NCBI RefSeq assembly: GCF_000341285.1
Contig: NW_005178421.1
Location: 38,630 to 102,629, forward strand
Direction of reading: 5' to 3'
Length of the DNA stretch: 64,000 nucleotides
Source of the DNA: Galdieria sulphuraria
Lineage: Eukaryota; Rhodophyta; Bangiophyceae; Galdieriales; Galdieriaceae
In this document: positions 11,102 to 21,784 of the stretch, piece after piece
Position numbering within the stretch: position 1 is the stretch's first letter
Layout: the number at the start of each line of letters is the position of its first letter
The notes under the pieces: generated by a model
Told to the model about the DNA's origin: nothing
Databases searched by the model: none
The model's input: only the letters and a program-made list of their open reading frames with translations
Made by a program: the position numbers and the translations under genes

Positions 11102-11522
11102 CTCTTGTCTACAATTCAGAAACAAATGAAATGTTCCATAGTTGAATCTACAATCGATATATAAAATTCCGTTGGAAGGTTCTATGGCCAATGGAATGGC
11201 GTCGTCAAAACATCCCGACGATTCCCTCAACAGCTGTCGTTTGGTATCGAGAAAAGGTTATGTCTCAAAATAGGGATTGATGAAAAGGAAACCATTTCAC
11301 TTGAGTTTAGCTATGCATCCATTGACTCTATTTGTTATGCTCTGAAGGAAGGAACACATGTAAAAGTAGAATGAATTATCTTTTGAAAGACTGTTTCCAA
11401 GAAGAAGTATCATAGAGAATGAAGGGTAACCGATTTTCATTGTTATATTTGTTTGGTATAAGCGTAATAATAAAGAAGAGAGTTGTTGCATTCTGACGGG
11501 CCTTGAAAATTGTTTGGGATAG
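11102..11522. promoter_or_regulatory. Divergent intergenic region, ADH / THOC5
   Basis: A 421-bp stretch between two divergent genes with no convincing gene. It must hold both promoters. No known motif was recognised. Confidence 0.4.
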
Positions 11523-13412
11523 ATGGATCGTTCTTTACAAGTAGCCATCGAGGCAGCTACTGACCTTCCAAGTGAAATAGGAAAGATTGAGCAACAAGTT
11601 TCCGAGATGGTTATGTGTTGTGAAGAGTTGCGTAACGCAAGCCGGCTATTTGTTGGTATTCAGAGTGAAGACGAGTCGAAAGTTTTGTTGAAAATAGCAA
11701 GTTGTACAGCAAAACTGAAGTGGTTGAATAGGGAGAGTCACTTATCGCTGGAAAGTTGCAAGCTTGCTGTTCAGAAACATAAGGAACAAGTGCAGAACTC
11801 CCAGATTATTTTGGAAAATTATTTGTATCAAAGAGAACAGTTGAAGGAGGAAATCGCCAGCTGTCAAAGTTACCGTGGTTTGATAGATGAAATTTCCCTC
11901 ATTACTTTGGAAGAAGCTAGTCTCAGCGTTCCATCGGAGGAAGGGTTAGATAGCTTCGAATATGAGCACCAAGTGATGCTGAAACGATTGGAAGCGGAAA
12001 AAGAAAGGAGACAAAGTTTGCTGAACCAAGTTGAAGAGTTGAAGCGAAGAAAAAGTGATATGGAATCCGAACTGAAAGAGTCTCGACAGTTTTTGGAGAA
12101 TCTTCCAAAAGAGATTGAAAAGATTCACGTAGCAGCTAATCGTGTTTCAACTTTCTTTTTTGATTATGGGTTTGCTGGTCGTTTCTTTAATTTTCTTTGT
12201 GAAGACTCTTTGAAAAGGATGTTTCTTCTACCTTTTCCTTTGTATGTTTTGGCACGCCAAGCTTATGCATTTCAACATACTTTTCAATCAGAGCAACATT
12301 TGCATTTTCGTATGGATATCGTTGGAGATACCGTTGCTGCAGAGAGTATTTGTGATGCATTCAGCACTCGTTGGAAGGAACATGAGAATTTATATCAAAT
12401 GCATCCTCTACAAGTACAGTTAGAGTTGGGAGGCCAACCTAAGGGAGCTTTGGATTCTACTTTGCAAAAGACAGTGACGGTCACTTTTTCCTATTTGTTG
12501 TGTTTAGAGATTGTAGTTGTTTCATGTAGTGGAAATGCAAGTGATGGTAATTTAATAACGGAACAATTTGCTTTCTTATTTCCTGGAGATGATGGAAGTC
12601 ATTCTCCGAATCCAACCAATCATTACCTCGAAGAAGGCAAGTTTCAGTTTCAACCTAGTAAAGTTGGTGGAGCTCGACCTTTTATTTGGGCACAGATTAT
12701 ATGTGGACTTGGCTTTCCATTTGAGTTAAATCTTTCTTCCTCTACGAAGGATGCAAAGGAATGGCTCCAAAATGCATTGAATTATTCAAAGCATATCGTA
12801 TTAGGTGCCGTGATAAAGGCATTAGTAGCTCGGAACTACTTTCTACAATCACTTTCCACCCAATTGGTGAGTCTTCAACGTCTCATTGTTCCTGTGAATG
12901 CGAAAGAGGCACAACTACCGGGAGATCCTCGTTCAGAGTTAAAGTCTTGGTCAGAGCTTATTGATAATCAGGAGTTTGCAAGTGGCCCGACCAATTCTTC
13001 CTTTTATTCATTAACTGGTACACGCAAATTTCTTTTAGAGATTCAATCGGAATCTATACATTTGAGAGGATTGGTGGCTGTTTGTCCTGATTATCCATTA
13101 ACATCACCGTATTGGTCTTTGAAATGTATTCGTGGTCCATTACAAGACAGCGATTTGCGCGATATTGAAAGAGAATTGTGTTCCTTTACAGATGAGAATT
13201 TAGAAGGAAATGCGCTCGGAGAGAATTTGTTGAGTATCCAAGTTAAGAAACTTCAAGCTTGTGTAGATATTTGTCAAGAAATCAACCGACCTTCTCCTCA
13301 TGATAGCATGATTGAACGACCTCGTTGGGATCGTGCCTTTCGTGGGAGAATGAGAACCAAACCTTTTGTTTTCAACCCTGAAGCCAATATTTTTGAACCA
13401 CGAATAGGTTGA
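11523..13412 (+). CDS. THOC5: THO complex subunit 5
   Basis: THOC5 is part of the THO/TREX complex that couples transcription to mRNA export. The intronless 629-residue frame starts at ATG 11523. Residues about 70-200 match the THOC5 N-terminal region: REQLKEEIASC, then EISLITLEEA, then a heptad-rich coiled coil (KRLEAEKERRQSLLNQVEEL) ending near HVAANRVS. Around residue 235 there is LPFPLYVLARQAYAF, corresponding to the conserved LPPPLYVL block. The C-terminal half is a mixed alpha/beta region as in the family, with no obvious truncation. Assignment rests on these blocks and the length. The next gene on the same strand starts less than 150 bp downstream. Confidence 0.85.
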   Translation: MDRSLQVAIEAATDLPSEIGKIEQQVSEMVMCCEELRNASRLFVGIQSEDESKVLLKIASCTAKLKWLNRESHLSLESCKLAVQKHKEQVQNSQIILENYLYQREQLKEEIASCQSYRGLIDEISLITLEEASLSVPSEEGLDSFEYEHQVMLKRLEAEKERRQSLLNQVEELKRRKSDMESELKESRQFLENLPKEIEKIHVAANRVSTFFFDYGFAGRFFNFLCEDSLKRMFLLPFPLYVLARQAYAFQHTFQSEQHLHFRMDIVGDTVAAESICDAFSTRWKEHENLYQMHPLQVQLELGGQPKGALDSTLQKTVTVTFSYLLCLEIVVVSCSGNASDGNLITEQFAFLFPGDDGSHSPNPTNHYLEEGKFQFQPSKVGGARPFIWAQIICGLGFPFELNLSSSTKDAKEWLQNALNYSKHIVLGAVIKALVARNYFLQSLSTQLVSLQRLIVPVNAKEAQLPGDPRSELKSWSELIDNQEFASGPTNSSFYSLTGTRKFLLEIQSESIHLRGLVAVCPDYPLTSPYWSLKCIRGPLQDSDLRDIERELCSFTDENLEGNALGENLLSIQVKKLQACVDICQEINRPSPHDSMIERPRWDRAFRGRMRTKPFVFNPEANIFEPRIG

Positions 13413-13448
13413 TTTTACGATTATCTCTTAAAGAACGGAATAAATAGG

Positions 13449-13469
13449 ATATATATATATATATATATA
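13449..13469. repeat. (AT)n microsatellite
   Basis: A pure alternating AT run of about 21 bases in the short spacer between THOC5 and the coiled-coil gene. Confidence 0.9.
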
Positions 13470-13497
13470 GACACTCGTAGCAATTTGCAAAAGGAAT

Positions 13498-14294
13498 ATG
13501 ATTTCTACTCGTTGTGATCATTGGAGTGTTTATATATATTGACATATTATTTCTAGCTCATAGGAAATGTCGATAGAGAACTTGAAAATCTCTTTAGGAC
13601 CAACGAAAGAGAATCTTCAGGGAATTTGTGGGAAGTGTTTCAAAGTGATGTCAGGTCGATAATGGATACTATAGAGAATGAACCAGAGTCGAACTCTTCA
13701 GATGGCCTGAAACATATTCAGACGGAGACTAGGAAGCTTGTCATATCCCCCAACTTGATTGAAAAAGACGTGACGAAGTGGACGCAAAAAATAGATTGTG
13801 CCATAAGGTTGTTACAACTTTACAGAGTAGACTGGTCCAATGAACAGTTCAGTGAATGGAAGGAAGCGGTAGTTAGTTGTATAAGGGAACTTGAGCTACT
13901 CTTTGAAAATAGGAAAGCTGTTATGGAGGGTTGGCTTGAAGCAGCTGCAACAAAAGTGTTTCCAACGCCACTTGATTGTTCGAGCGAAGAGATTGAAAGA
14001 GAACTTATCAATGCAAAGTTGCAACTTGCTCAGGTAGAAGAAGAAAATGCTAAACTGGAGCTTGCATATTCTCGATTGCTGCGAGAGGGAAACCAAGTGG
14101 CAGAGTCAACAAGCGTTTCTGAGTCCTTTATGGAAAGGTTTCAAACTGCCAAACAAAGAGCAGAGGACACCGATATGGAAAGAGAAAAGTTGAACGAAGA
14201 AATTGAAAGAGTACAGTCGCAGCTTTTTCTTTGTCGCAAGAAGAATCAACACCTCTTGGAAGAGTATAGAGCCTTAGAAGGAGAGTGGAACTGA
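13498..14294 (+). CDS. Coiled-coil hypothetical protein
   Basis: The main exon runs from about 13557 to 14294, open from a TTCTAG acceptor to a TGA stop, and encodes about 245 residues. A possible first exon, 13498-13527 (ATG, 10 codons, phase 0), would be followed by a very short 29-nt intron, so the start is uncertain. The N-terminal half is mixed and acidic; residues about 150-245 are a long Glu/Lys/Arg-rich coiled coil. It follows THOC5 by 85 bp in the same direction. No family recognised; coiled-coil scaffold or kinetochore-type proteins are possible but not supported by a motif. Confidence 0.55.
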
Positions 14295-14514
14295 CTAGTT
14301 TCTTTTGTGGTTTATTTATTTCAAAAAAATGGAAATTTGCTTTTGTTTTTGGTCAATCATTGTGTTGTTGTTGTTGTACAATTCGTTTTGATATCTAAAG
14401 TGTCTAGTAAATGACAACTCGTTTAGTATAATCTAATCTTTTAGACATCCTTGTGAATCCAATTTCCCTTGTTTACCCTAATGAACACTCAAAACTAACC
14501 AAAAACTAAGAACT

Positions 14515-16502
14515 TCAAGTATTGGCTCTCAACTGTTCTAAACTTGTTGAAATATCAGTTGCCTCGAATGGCTTTAGAGAGGAGTGTTGTGCTTGTCTAT
14601 TACTCTCGTAAGCATTGAATGTTACATTACAAGCTCTTCGATTGTTCAAGGAATGCAATACCACATCTGCCAAGTCTGCATGACTTATATATTTGTCGTC
14701 TTGTATCGGTTCTTGATCAACGATAGTTGGCTTAAGGCCACCTACCATTGGAAGAAATTGGTAAGTTTATAGCTTATATATATATAGAGTCTATATATTT
14801 ACCAGGTCGATCAATACATCTTCCAGAACGAATAATACAATACGTCAATCCCGAGTTGCGAAGGGCAATCTCTCCTCGAAGTTTCCAAACGATTGGATTG
14901 TCATCATCCAATTCCTTTCATCACATTTACTTGAGACCTTGCTAGATAGTAATGACTGAGATAAATACCTTGAGCTTATCCGGACGCAAATATTTTCCAA
15001 CATCTGTACAAGATATCATTATAAATTCAGGTTCTTGTTGTTTTCGATAAGCTTTGATATAGTCAATAGCAAGATAAAAGCCATCATCTTCGTCCTGCCT
15101 TGTTGCTTTTACAAAATTGATTGCCAATTGATAAACGTCACTCAAGTTGATTTCTTCTGTGACAAGTACTGGTCTCAAAATTCCTTCTTTTGGAACTGCC
15201 ACGAACTTAGAAAAAGGAAGTCTTATTGTGAGCCATTTATTTGGAACAGTTCGGAAACGTGCCTAATAAAGCATAAGTATATCATTGAGCATTGGACAAA
15301 TGCTTACTAAATATTCCACTTGAGCGTTGTCTCCAGAACGAGTTCTTAACTCAAGGCCATATGTTTTCCCATCTCCAATACAACGAATGATAAGACCTTC
15401 AAACTCTTCCAAGTTGTGTTGGTCTATCTTGGAAGCAATTTCTGCAGTTCCACCGTCTGCATCAAAAATCTTTCCTGTAAAGACTGCGTTGTTTCTACTG
15501 TTTTGCATATATTCAATTTTGGGCGGTCTCTTTTGTAATCCAACAGAAGCTAAGCGACTACGAAATTCATCGAGTACGGGTTTCCAATTCTCAAAATCGG
15601 TCTTTCTATCAAATTTGAATAGAGTCACTTTTGCTGACTAGAGAAATAAAAAGAATGATAATACAATATCGAAAAATACTCACTTCCTCACTACCATACT
15701 GTTGAAATTTGGAATCATGCAAGGCTTTGATCACGTTTTGTAATCCATTGAACTCCACAGTTTCCGTTTCTTGTGAATCGGAAGTTCCAACAGCCCAAAT
15801 GACCTGAACTACTCTTAGACAAATAGTATTCTTGGAAAAGTTATTACCTTATCGATATTTTCCATGGCGTCATATAAACTTGAAAGTTCTCTCACATCTC
15901 CTTTCGCAAAAGTACATCCAGTTCCAACTGCATCCAAGGTGGAGCTGTACAAATTTCTTACTAATACTCTAATCATGGCCTTTGAAACCAAATAAAATAG
16001 TTGTGATGATAGCATACCTAACTCTGTATCCTCTTAACAATAGTTTCTTGGTAATGATATTCCCAATTTTTCCAGTAGCACCCAGTACTAAGACTTGATA
16101 GTTTCTGGACCATTCCTCTCTTTCAGGATAATAAACATCTTCCAACGGGGCCACATCTTTATCATCAACTAGTCGAGTAAGTCTTCTAAAACCCAGCAAT
16201 AACTGCATCATTTGAGCAAAAATATTCCCAACAAGAAAAGTAATACCGCCAGAGCCAGAAGAGGGAGAAGGATAAGGTTGTTTGGCAAACAGACACAAGT
16301 TGTACCTTAAACGTTTGGGTTTATGACTGACTGAAAATGCAGGTAAAAAACCGGAGGCAATCAAACAACGTGCTCTATACGTCCAAAAAATATGATTGAT
16401 GATTAAAGAGAGAGTTGTACAACATGTATACCTCTTTGACTTGCAACAACTACTTTCTCCAGTCCAACAAGAACGAAATATGAAACATGACTGACTACGC
16501 AT
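14515..16502 (-). CDS. HCF173: HCF173-like SDR/CIA30 protein, plastid
   Basis: In plants HCF173 binds psbA mRNA and is needed to start translation of photosystem II protein D1. The gene is split into about seven exons. The N-terminal exon (ATG 16502, ending about 16437) and the next (about 16379-16022) join after removal of a 57-nt intron and give a phenylalanine-containing transit peptide. Next comes the atypical SDR nucleotide-binding start VLVLGATGKIG with KKLLLRGYRVR, and then VLVRN and a GDVRE stretch. The SDR is interrupted by a CIA30 domain (FDRKTDFENWKPVLDEF, then NAVFTGKIFDADGGTAEI). The SDR part resumes with EFIMISCTDVGKYLRPDK and ends in PIQDDKYISHADLADVV. This SDR-CIA30-SDR layout is specific to the HCF173/HCF244-type group. 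Exact internal exon borders were not all fixed. Confidence 0.82.
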
Positions 16503-17457
16503 CTGTTCCTGTAGTTTTCCAAAGTTCTCCAACAAATACTCTTCAAGAAACTTATTTCCAGTTGTTCAAAGAGAATGACAAAATCGCTGGCCAGGAGCTT
16601 AATCGAGAGCTCCGAATGCTTCAACAATAGACTTGTATGAAGCATAGCCTCTTAAAGTGAGCATCATTACAAGTAGCCAGAAATTGTCAGAGAGAACCAA
16701 AAAGTGCGCATACTATAGTCTACGAATAGGAAGACAGACTATTGAATAATATACGACAGAAGAATGTGAAGAGAGAATTTTTTACCAAGTTGTAGATTGG
16801 TTTTCTACATACTACATAAGAATAACCATTAGGAAGTTACAACTGACCATTTCTTGTTTGTCCTATTATGAAGAAGAGCTTATGTAATATTTGAATTAAA
16901 GTTTTCAAGGTCGCCATCTGAACACCATTATGAATCTCTCAATATAGATGACTAGTTGTTTTCTTCTGTTTGATAGGTTTCGGTTCTCTAACCGGGCCTT
17001 TTTCATATACCTGTAGAAGGAAATTGCTCAAAGTTGTCCAATAAAGACGTTGGCAGAAGAAGAAATCGAGCGAGTTTTGACTCGTTTGTGCTCGTCATTT
17101 TGTTTCCATTCTGTAACTAGCAACTATCCAAGACAAAGTTAAGTTGATTTCCCTTATATTCTTACAATCAAAGTGCTTCAAGCCGTGAGATAAGAGTTTT
17201 TCCTTGTAGGATCCAAAGTCAACTTGGAAACCTTCACTATATTAGCAAGTGGTTGAGAAGCCTTGTAGAAAAGTTGGAGCTTTCGTCAAACAAAGAGTGA
17301 GAAACTAGAAGACCTTGACTTTCATACTCTGTTGAAAAAGAAACCAAAAAGTTGCCCTTTTGTGGAAGAGACTTTCAACGAAAGTGGAAAAACAACACAA
17401 TTCTACCCGATTGATAATGTCGAGGAGTTGGTTGAAAACCCATTTACTTTTCCCACA
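16503..17457. other. Intergenic region with unresolved coding-like patches
   Basis: Between the divergent HCF173 and AP-1 sigma genes. From 16503 to about 16900 nothing is visible. On the plus strand, 17017-17142, 17208-17297 and 17299-17457 are short open stretches with protein-like composition (for example TLAEEEIERVLTRL and KWLRSLVEKLELS), in two different frames. Near 16975-17020 an intron-like segment with a CTCTAAC branch site is visible. I could not join the patches in one frame. The last one runs in frame into the AP-1 sigma start codon. They could be exons of a missed gene, an N-terminal extension of AP-1 sigma, or a decayed gene. Confidence 0.35.
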
Positions 17458-18051
17458 ATGGTATGTATCGATACTTTTTTTTTGGTTTCACTGTTCTCTT
17501 CTCTGCCTCTTATATATTTATTATTAGTTCCATTTTCTTCTTCTTATCAGCCGTCAAGGTAAGGTTCGTTTGGCAAAGTGGTTGGAACCCTATTCCCAAA
17601 AGGAGCGGACAAAGACCTCTCAAGAGCTTGCCACCCTGCTAACTGCAAGGTCCAGTAAAATGTGCAACTTTATAGAGTGGAGGGACTTGAAAGTTGTTTA
17701 TAGAAGGTATCTCGTTTCCACGTGAAGGGTTAAAGTTTGGTATAATTTTGTGTTTCCCATAGATATGCGAGTCTCTTTTTTGTTGCTGGAGTAGACTCAA
17801 CGGATAACGAACTGATAACTCTTGAGATCATACATCATTATGTTGAGTGCTTAGACAAGTATTTTGGCAACGTATGTGAACTAGACTTGATATTCAACTT
17901 TAGCAAAGCGTATTATATATTGGATGAGATATTACTAGCAGGAGATCTTCAAGAGTCCAAAAGAGGCAATGTACTGCGTGCAATACAAGCTTCCGATAAT
18001 ATGGCAGAAAAACATCCAGAAGATCCAAAACATAGTGTGCGAGGTTATTGA
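17458..18051 (+). CDS. AP1S1: AP-1 clathrin adaptor complex, sigma subunit
   Basis: Small subunit of the adaptor that sorts cargo between trans-Golgi network and endosomes. Exons: 17458-17460 (only the ATG), 17528-17706 and 17763-18051. The mature N-terminus reads [19 protein letters not shown], the classic sigma start; then [37 protein letters not shown] and [17 protein letters not shown]. These match AP-1 sigma better than AP-2 or AP-3. Length is about 156 residues, as usual. The first intron begins directly after the ATG (GTATGT), and the second joins in phase 2. The frame upstream of the ATG stays open for about 50 codons, so an N-terminal extension cannot be excluded. The next gene starts 33 bp downstream. 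Confidence 0.92.
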
Positions 18052-18084
18052 TGATGAAGAAATGGAATATGTAAGAGACAAAGG

Positions 18085-18735
18085 ATGAACATTTCCTTTG
18101 TGGTTATCATTAAGAGAATGGTAGAGATGAGGAAGAGAGATGAGGAGATTGCTGTTGGCTATACCAGTTGTAGTAAATCTACTTCAAAGGAAGTGATAAA
18201 AAAGAGTTTTTTCAATACAATATCTTTTGTATGTGATAGTGACTTATTCTGTCGTTCACTGCACCACGTTGATTTCCTAAAGCAACTGCGTAAACAGCGC
18301 TCCAGAACGACAAAGTCTTTTCGTCTGCAACAAGTTTCCTGCGTCTTGAAGTCGAATAGTCCTTTCTTTCAAAAACTGTCTCTCATTCAATCATTGGATA
18401 ATAATAGTTTGGAAAAAATGCGGAAAAATAGTGATACGGGTTCGTTGGAAAAGAAGAGTCGACAAGAGCAACCAAAGAGGATGGAATACATTCAGTGTTC
18501 AGCTTGCAAAGCGGTATATTCAGTCAAAGTAGATATGTTTGGAGAAAATGGTAGATATGTTCGTTGTATAGTTTGTGGAAAGTTGTGGTTGCAGTTGCCT
18601 CAAGATGTAAAATTGTTGGAGGAGAATATGGAAACAAGGGAACTTTCAGAGGAGGTTTGGGAACAGTGGAAACTTGTGAGAATGAAGAAGTTATCTTCAT
18701 ATAGTGCCACGGGGGACTCGACGGATAGAAACTGA
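18085..18735 (+). CDS. MJ0042-type zinc-finger protein, probably organellar
   Basis: A 216-residue intronless frame from ATG 18085. Residues about 134-170 form a CxxC...CxxC finger (IQCSACKAVYSVKV, then VRCIVCGKLWLQL) of the MJ0042 type, a small zinc-binding module known from bacterial and plastid proteins. The first about 110 residues are basic and hydroxyl-rich with phenylalanines and could be an organelle targeting leader with a disordered linker. The C-terminus after the finger is a charged helix. The function is unknown: the finger suggests nucleic-acid or protein binding. Downstream it converges with the HCF107-like gene at 92 bp. Confidence 0.7.
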   Translation: MNISFVVIIKRMVEMRKRDEEIAVGYTSCSKSTSKEVIKKSFFNTISFVCDSDLFCRSLHHVDFLKQLRKQRSRTTKSFRLQQVSCVLKSNSPFFQKLSLIQSLDNNSLEKMRKNSDTGSLEKKSRQEQPKRMEYIQCSACKAVYSVKVDMFGENGRYVRCIVCGKLWLQLPQDVKLLEENMETRELSEEVWEQWKLVRMKKLSSYSATGDSTDRN

Positions 18736-18827
18736 TACTAGGGTAGTGTAGACAACGAGGTAGAGAGAATGGTTTTATTTTTTATATTTGGTTAGTCTTT
18801 CACTTTACATTGTATAGTAAAAGCCAT

Positions 18828-20874
18828 TTACTCTTCCTCAAACAAGGGTTGCCCAACCATATCTTCCTGTAAAATAACACTGTCTACTCCTACAGGTGAT
18901 AAACGAATATCTACTACTTCAGAAAGAGGCACCTCAAAAAGACCCAATTGAATTGAACCTAATAGAAGTGATGCTGTCAATCCTATTAATATCGTTACTT
19001 GAGCTACACGGCTTGATACACGATCTGCAAATCCTCCCAAAAAGTATACTAGTTGACAATAGTCTACAGAAAGATTGGACTGATAATAACACAAGTCATC
19101 TCCTTCTGACAAACTTTTAGGAAGCTTAGAAACAAAATACCACTCTGGTGGAGCCTGTGAAATAATTTCTTTCGTTCTTTTGGGTAACTGCCATCCAAAT
19201 AGAAGAGCTGCCACACTTCTATCTTCCTCATAACGTTCATTGAACCATTCCACAAACAAACGAATATCCTCTGAAGAACGTCTTTCAGCCCACTGTAAAA
19301 CTTTTCTCAAATCCTGCATTCCTCTTTGTTGTAATATTATCCTTAGATTTTGGTCATTTCTGGCTCTTGTTGCTAACCATTCTAAAACGATCCTAATGTC
19401 GGATTCCGATTTTCCCTCGACCATTTTACCTAACATGAACAGTCTCTCTCCTAAATGACTCGTTTCTGTATGAGAGGTATCGGTGACCTTCCATTCTATA
19501 GAATCTGGCAAGTGACCGAGACGTCTTTCTAACAAAGTCCAACCACGTAATATAGCTAGGCTTTGTGGCTATAAATAGTTTAGTTTATCAATAAGTATGA
19601 CTATATAAGATACTTACTGAATAACGAAATCCCTTCTCATACAACTCTCTTGCCTTGTCAATATTTCCTATTCTTTCTTCCATTTTAGCCCAAGCATGAA
19701 AAATAGGAGCATGACAGGAATCCAACTCGCTTCCTTTTTGAAATAATGATCTCGCATGTTCATAATTTCCACATTCCGCTTCAAACATTGCATACGCTTG
19801 ATAAGTAGGAACTGAGGTAGGACAAATCTTCAAGGCAGATTCAAAGCATGATAATGCAGTTTGTCTATTTCCAAGTTTTCCTTGTGCCACTGCCATTGCT
19901 TGCCATGCCTGATAATAATTGGGATGAACTGCAATTGCCCTTTCAAACATAGCAACTGCATCATTCCATTGACATTTGCGTGAAAATAAAACTCCTCTCG
20001 CTTGCAATAAGTACGGGTTATGTGGATCTCTTTCCAAGCCCTTCTTCATCAACTCTTCTGCATGTTCTATATTTCCTTGCCTTTCTTCTAAAAGTGCATA
20101 AGACTGCCAAGAAACTCCGTCAGAAGGATCTGCTTCAATACACTGTTCAAAAAGTTCTCGAGATTTGCTTACATTACCACACCTTTCCTCAAAAACAGCC
20201 CAAGCATGAAACAAATGTTTGTTCTTAGAGTCAACCTCCACACCCTTTCGAAAAACGTATCTTGCCGCTTCCCAATTGCCACATTGTGCTTCTAACCTTC
20301 CCCAGGATAGGAAACATCGACTACGAGTATCAATTGAGCAATATTCATTTTCTGCACAACTTTGAAATAACTGCCTTGCAGTTGACCAACGCTTTTGTTT
20401 CCATTCCTCCATACCTCTTGTGAAAAGAGTTCGGTATTGGCTGTCTAAATTTCTTCTTTGAGTATGGTCAGCTCCAGTAGGATGGATATCAAGCGACCCT
20501 GACTTTAGTGGATTTTTCTGTGTAGGTCTCTTCCTCTTCTTGTGGAATCTCCTGAGTTTGGGGTCGTTAGGTTGCTTGCTTGGTGCTTCCTCACTTGCTT
20601 CTTGCATTCGAACTATTGCACTTGTATCAGATAAAACAACAACGGACTTGCTAAAACTAGGTTCCCAAGGGGAGGTAAACCATTTGTTTCTTCCGACAGT
20701 TGGCACCATGTGGTTGTTATTTGGATACTTGAAGCAGTCACGTTTGGAAGTTCCACATAGAAAGCAACTTTGAACAATATTGATAAATAACAGAGGTTTT
20801 TGTAGACTAGTACAGTAACTCATGACTTCGAAAGAAGTTGTGTTACAACTTTTCGGAACAAGCAGGAGAACCAT
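18828..20874 (-). CDS. HCF107: HAT/TPR-repeat protein, HCF107/Mbb1-like
   Basis: HCF107 (Mbb1 in green algae) is a plastid RNA-binding helical-repeat protein that protects and activates psbH and psbB transcripts. Exon 1 runs from ATG 20874 to about 19619; a GTAAGT intron of about 50 nt is removed; exon 2 runs to 18828, giving about 665 residues. Residues 1-120 are a leader plus basic linker. From about 130 to 420 there are at least eight HAT/TPR units with the recurring pattern W-x-x-x-A-x-x-E-x-x-x-G-N-x-x-x-A-R-x-L-F. The C-terminal part is different: a charged helical domain and then a hydrophobic segment (VTILIGLTASLLLGSIQLGLF) that looks like one membrane helix. Assignment to HCF107 rather than another HAT protein is likely but not certain. 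Confidence 0.7.
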
Positions 20875-21063
20875 TCAGCCATATTATGGATTCGATATCC
20901 AACACGTGAACACCACACAACTGGATTGGTTGGAGCAGCTTCATTTTGTAAGAAATCTTTTACTATTTTATATGTTACCTTGATCCTTTGAAAGCTTGAG
21001 ATAAATATTGCTTTGGAAATGAGTCAAAACTTTTGTAGAAAACTAGATAAAGGCATATATTGA
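20822..21063 (+). CDS. Possible two-exon small protein overlapping the HCF107-like 5' end
   Basis: ATG 20822 opens a 42-codon exon (20822-20947) that stops at a GTAAGA donor. After a 47-nt intron the frame continues in phase from 20995 to a TGA at 21061-21063, giving 64 residues, mostly helical in the second half. The first 53 bases overlap the start of the HCF107-like gene on the other strand. Another 27 codons follow the stop in the same frame. No family recognised. Evidence is only composition and splice sites. Confidence 0.3.
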
Positions 21064-21476
21064 GTGTGCAATCGTCAGACCATTGCTTCATATATCACAG
21101 TTAGGCTATTGAGAATGTTTCCAGTATTTGATAGTTGTTTGCAAAAGTGAGTGCAGGATACTAGTTGCTTCTATATTTTACGTATAGCATTTTTGGACAA
21201 CTAACGTGTTTGTTGAAACAAACAACAAATGAAATACTATATTACTCCTTGAAAGATGTCACTAGGGATTCCAACTATACCGTAAAGGACGATTGCTTGA
21301 AAACACTTCAATATTATTCACGTTGTAACAAGTTCTTTCGTTCTATGACACTATACAACAGTGTTTATTCACTAGTCTATCACCAAAGTTCCAAACTGTT
21401 GGCTGCTCTCCAAACTTCCTAACAAACCCTAGTAACTGTTGCTTTGTTTCCATAAAACTTCAATCAATTTCTTCAA
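21064..21476. other. Intergenic region
   Basis: About 410 bp without a supported gene. One plus-strand frame is open for 85 codons but has no ATG at its start and its composition looks random. Confidence 0.45.
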
Positions 21477-21770
21477 CTAATAGCCTGGTACTCCGGAAAT
21501 TCTTTTTCTCATATCAAACTATACATAATATATACATATATGTATGTATAAATATATTTCACTAATACTTCAAAAACGAAAACTTACAGCTGCCCGACGA
21601 CATTTGTAATAAGAGTCCCGCACTCCTTTACAATAATCAGAAACATCACTACCATTACTTTTTGCACAATCCTTCAACGCTGTCTTCCTATCAGGATGAT
21701 TCTTTACACAGTCCGAGTTGCTAAGACATCGAACCAATTCATCAAACAAGCCTTTGCAAGACTTGCCCAT
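21477..21770 (-). CDS. COA5: Cytochrome c oxidase assembly factor COA5/PET191
   Basis: Small intermembrane-space protein needed to assemble mitochondrial cytochrome oxidase. Exon 1 (21588-21770, ATG 21770) and exon 2 (21477-21518) flank a 69-nt GTAAGT...TATAG intron. The protein has the twin CX9C frame of the family (C-KGLFDELVR-C and C-KGVRDSYYK-C) with an additional inner cysteine pair. Exon 2 adds the usual basic end FDMRKRISGVPGY. Length is about 74 residues, normal for PET191. Without the intron the frame would end in VSFRF, unlike the family, so the splice is well supported. Its start lies only 14 bp from the start of the divergent methyltransferase. Confidence 0.93.
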
Positions 21771-21784
21771 GTTGACACAATTCA

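Noticed and set aside
11102-11230. N-terminal extension of the alcohol dehydrogenase from a TTG codon
   Set aside because: No ATG in the extension and family proteins start at the ATG at 11101.
13449-13469. AT repeat as a possible replication origin or promoter
   Set aside because: A simple dinucleotide repeat is not enough evidence for either.
21165-21422. 85-codon open frame on the plus strand
   Set aside because: It does not begin with ATG, looks random in composition, and has no neighbour-exon fit.
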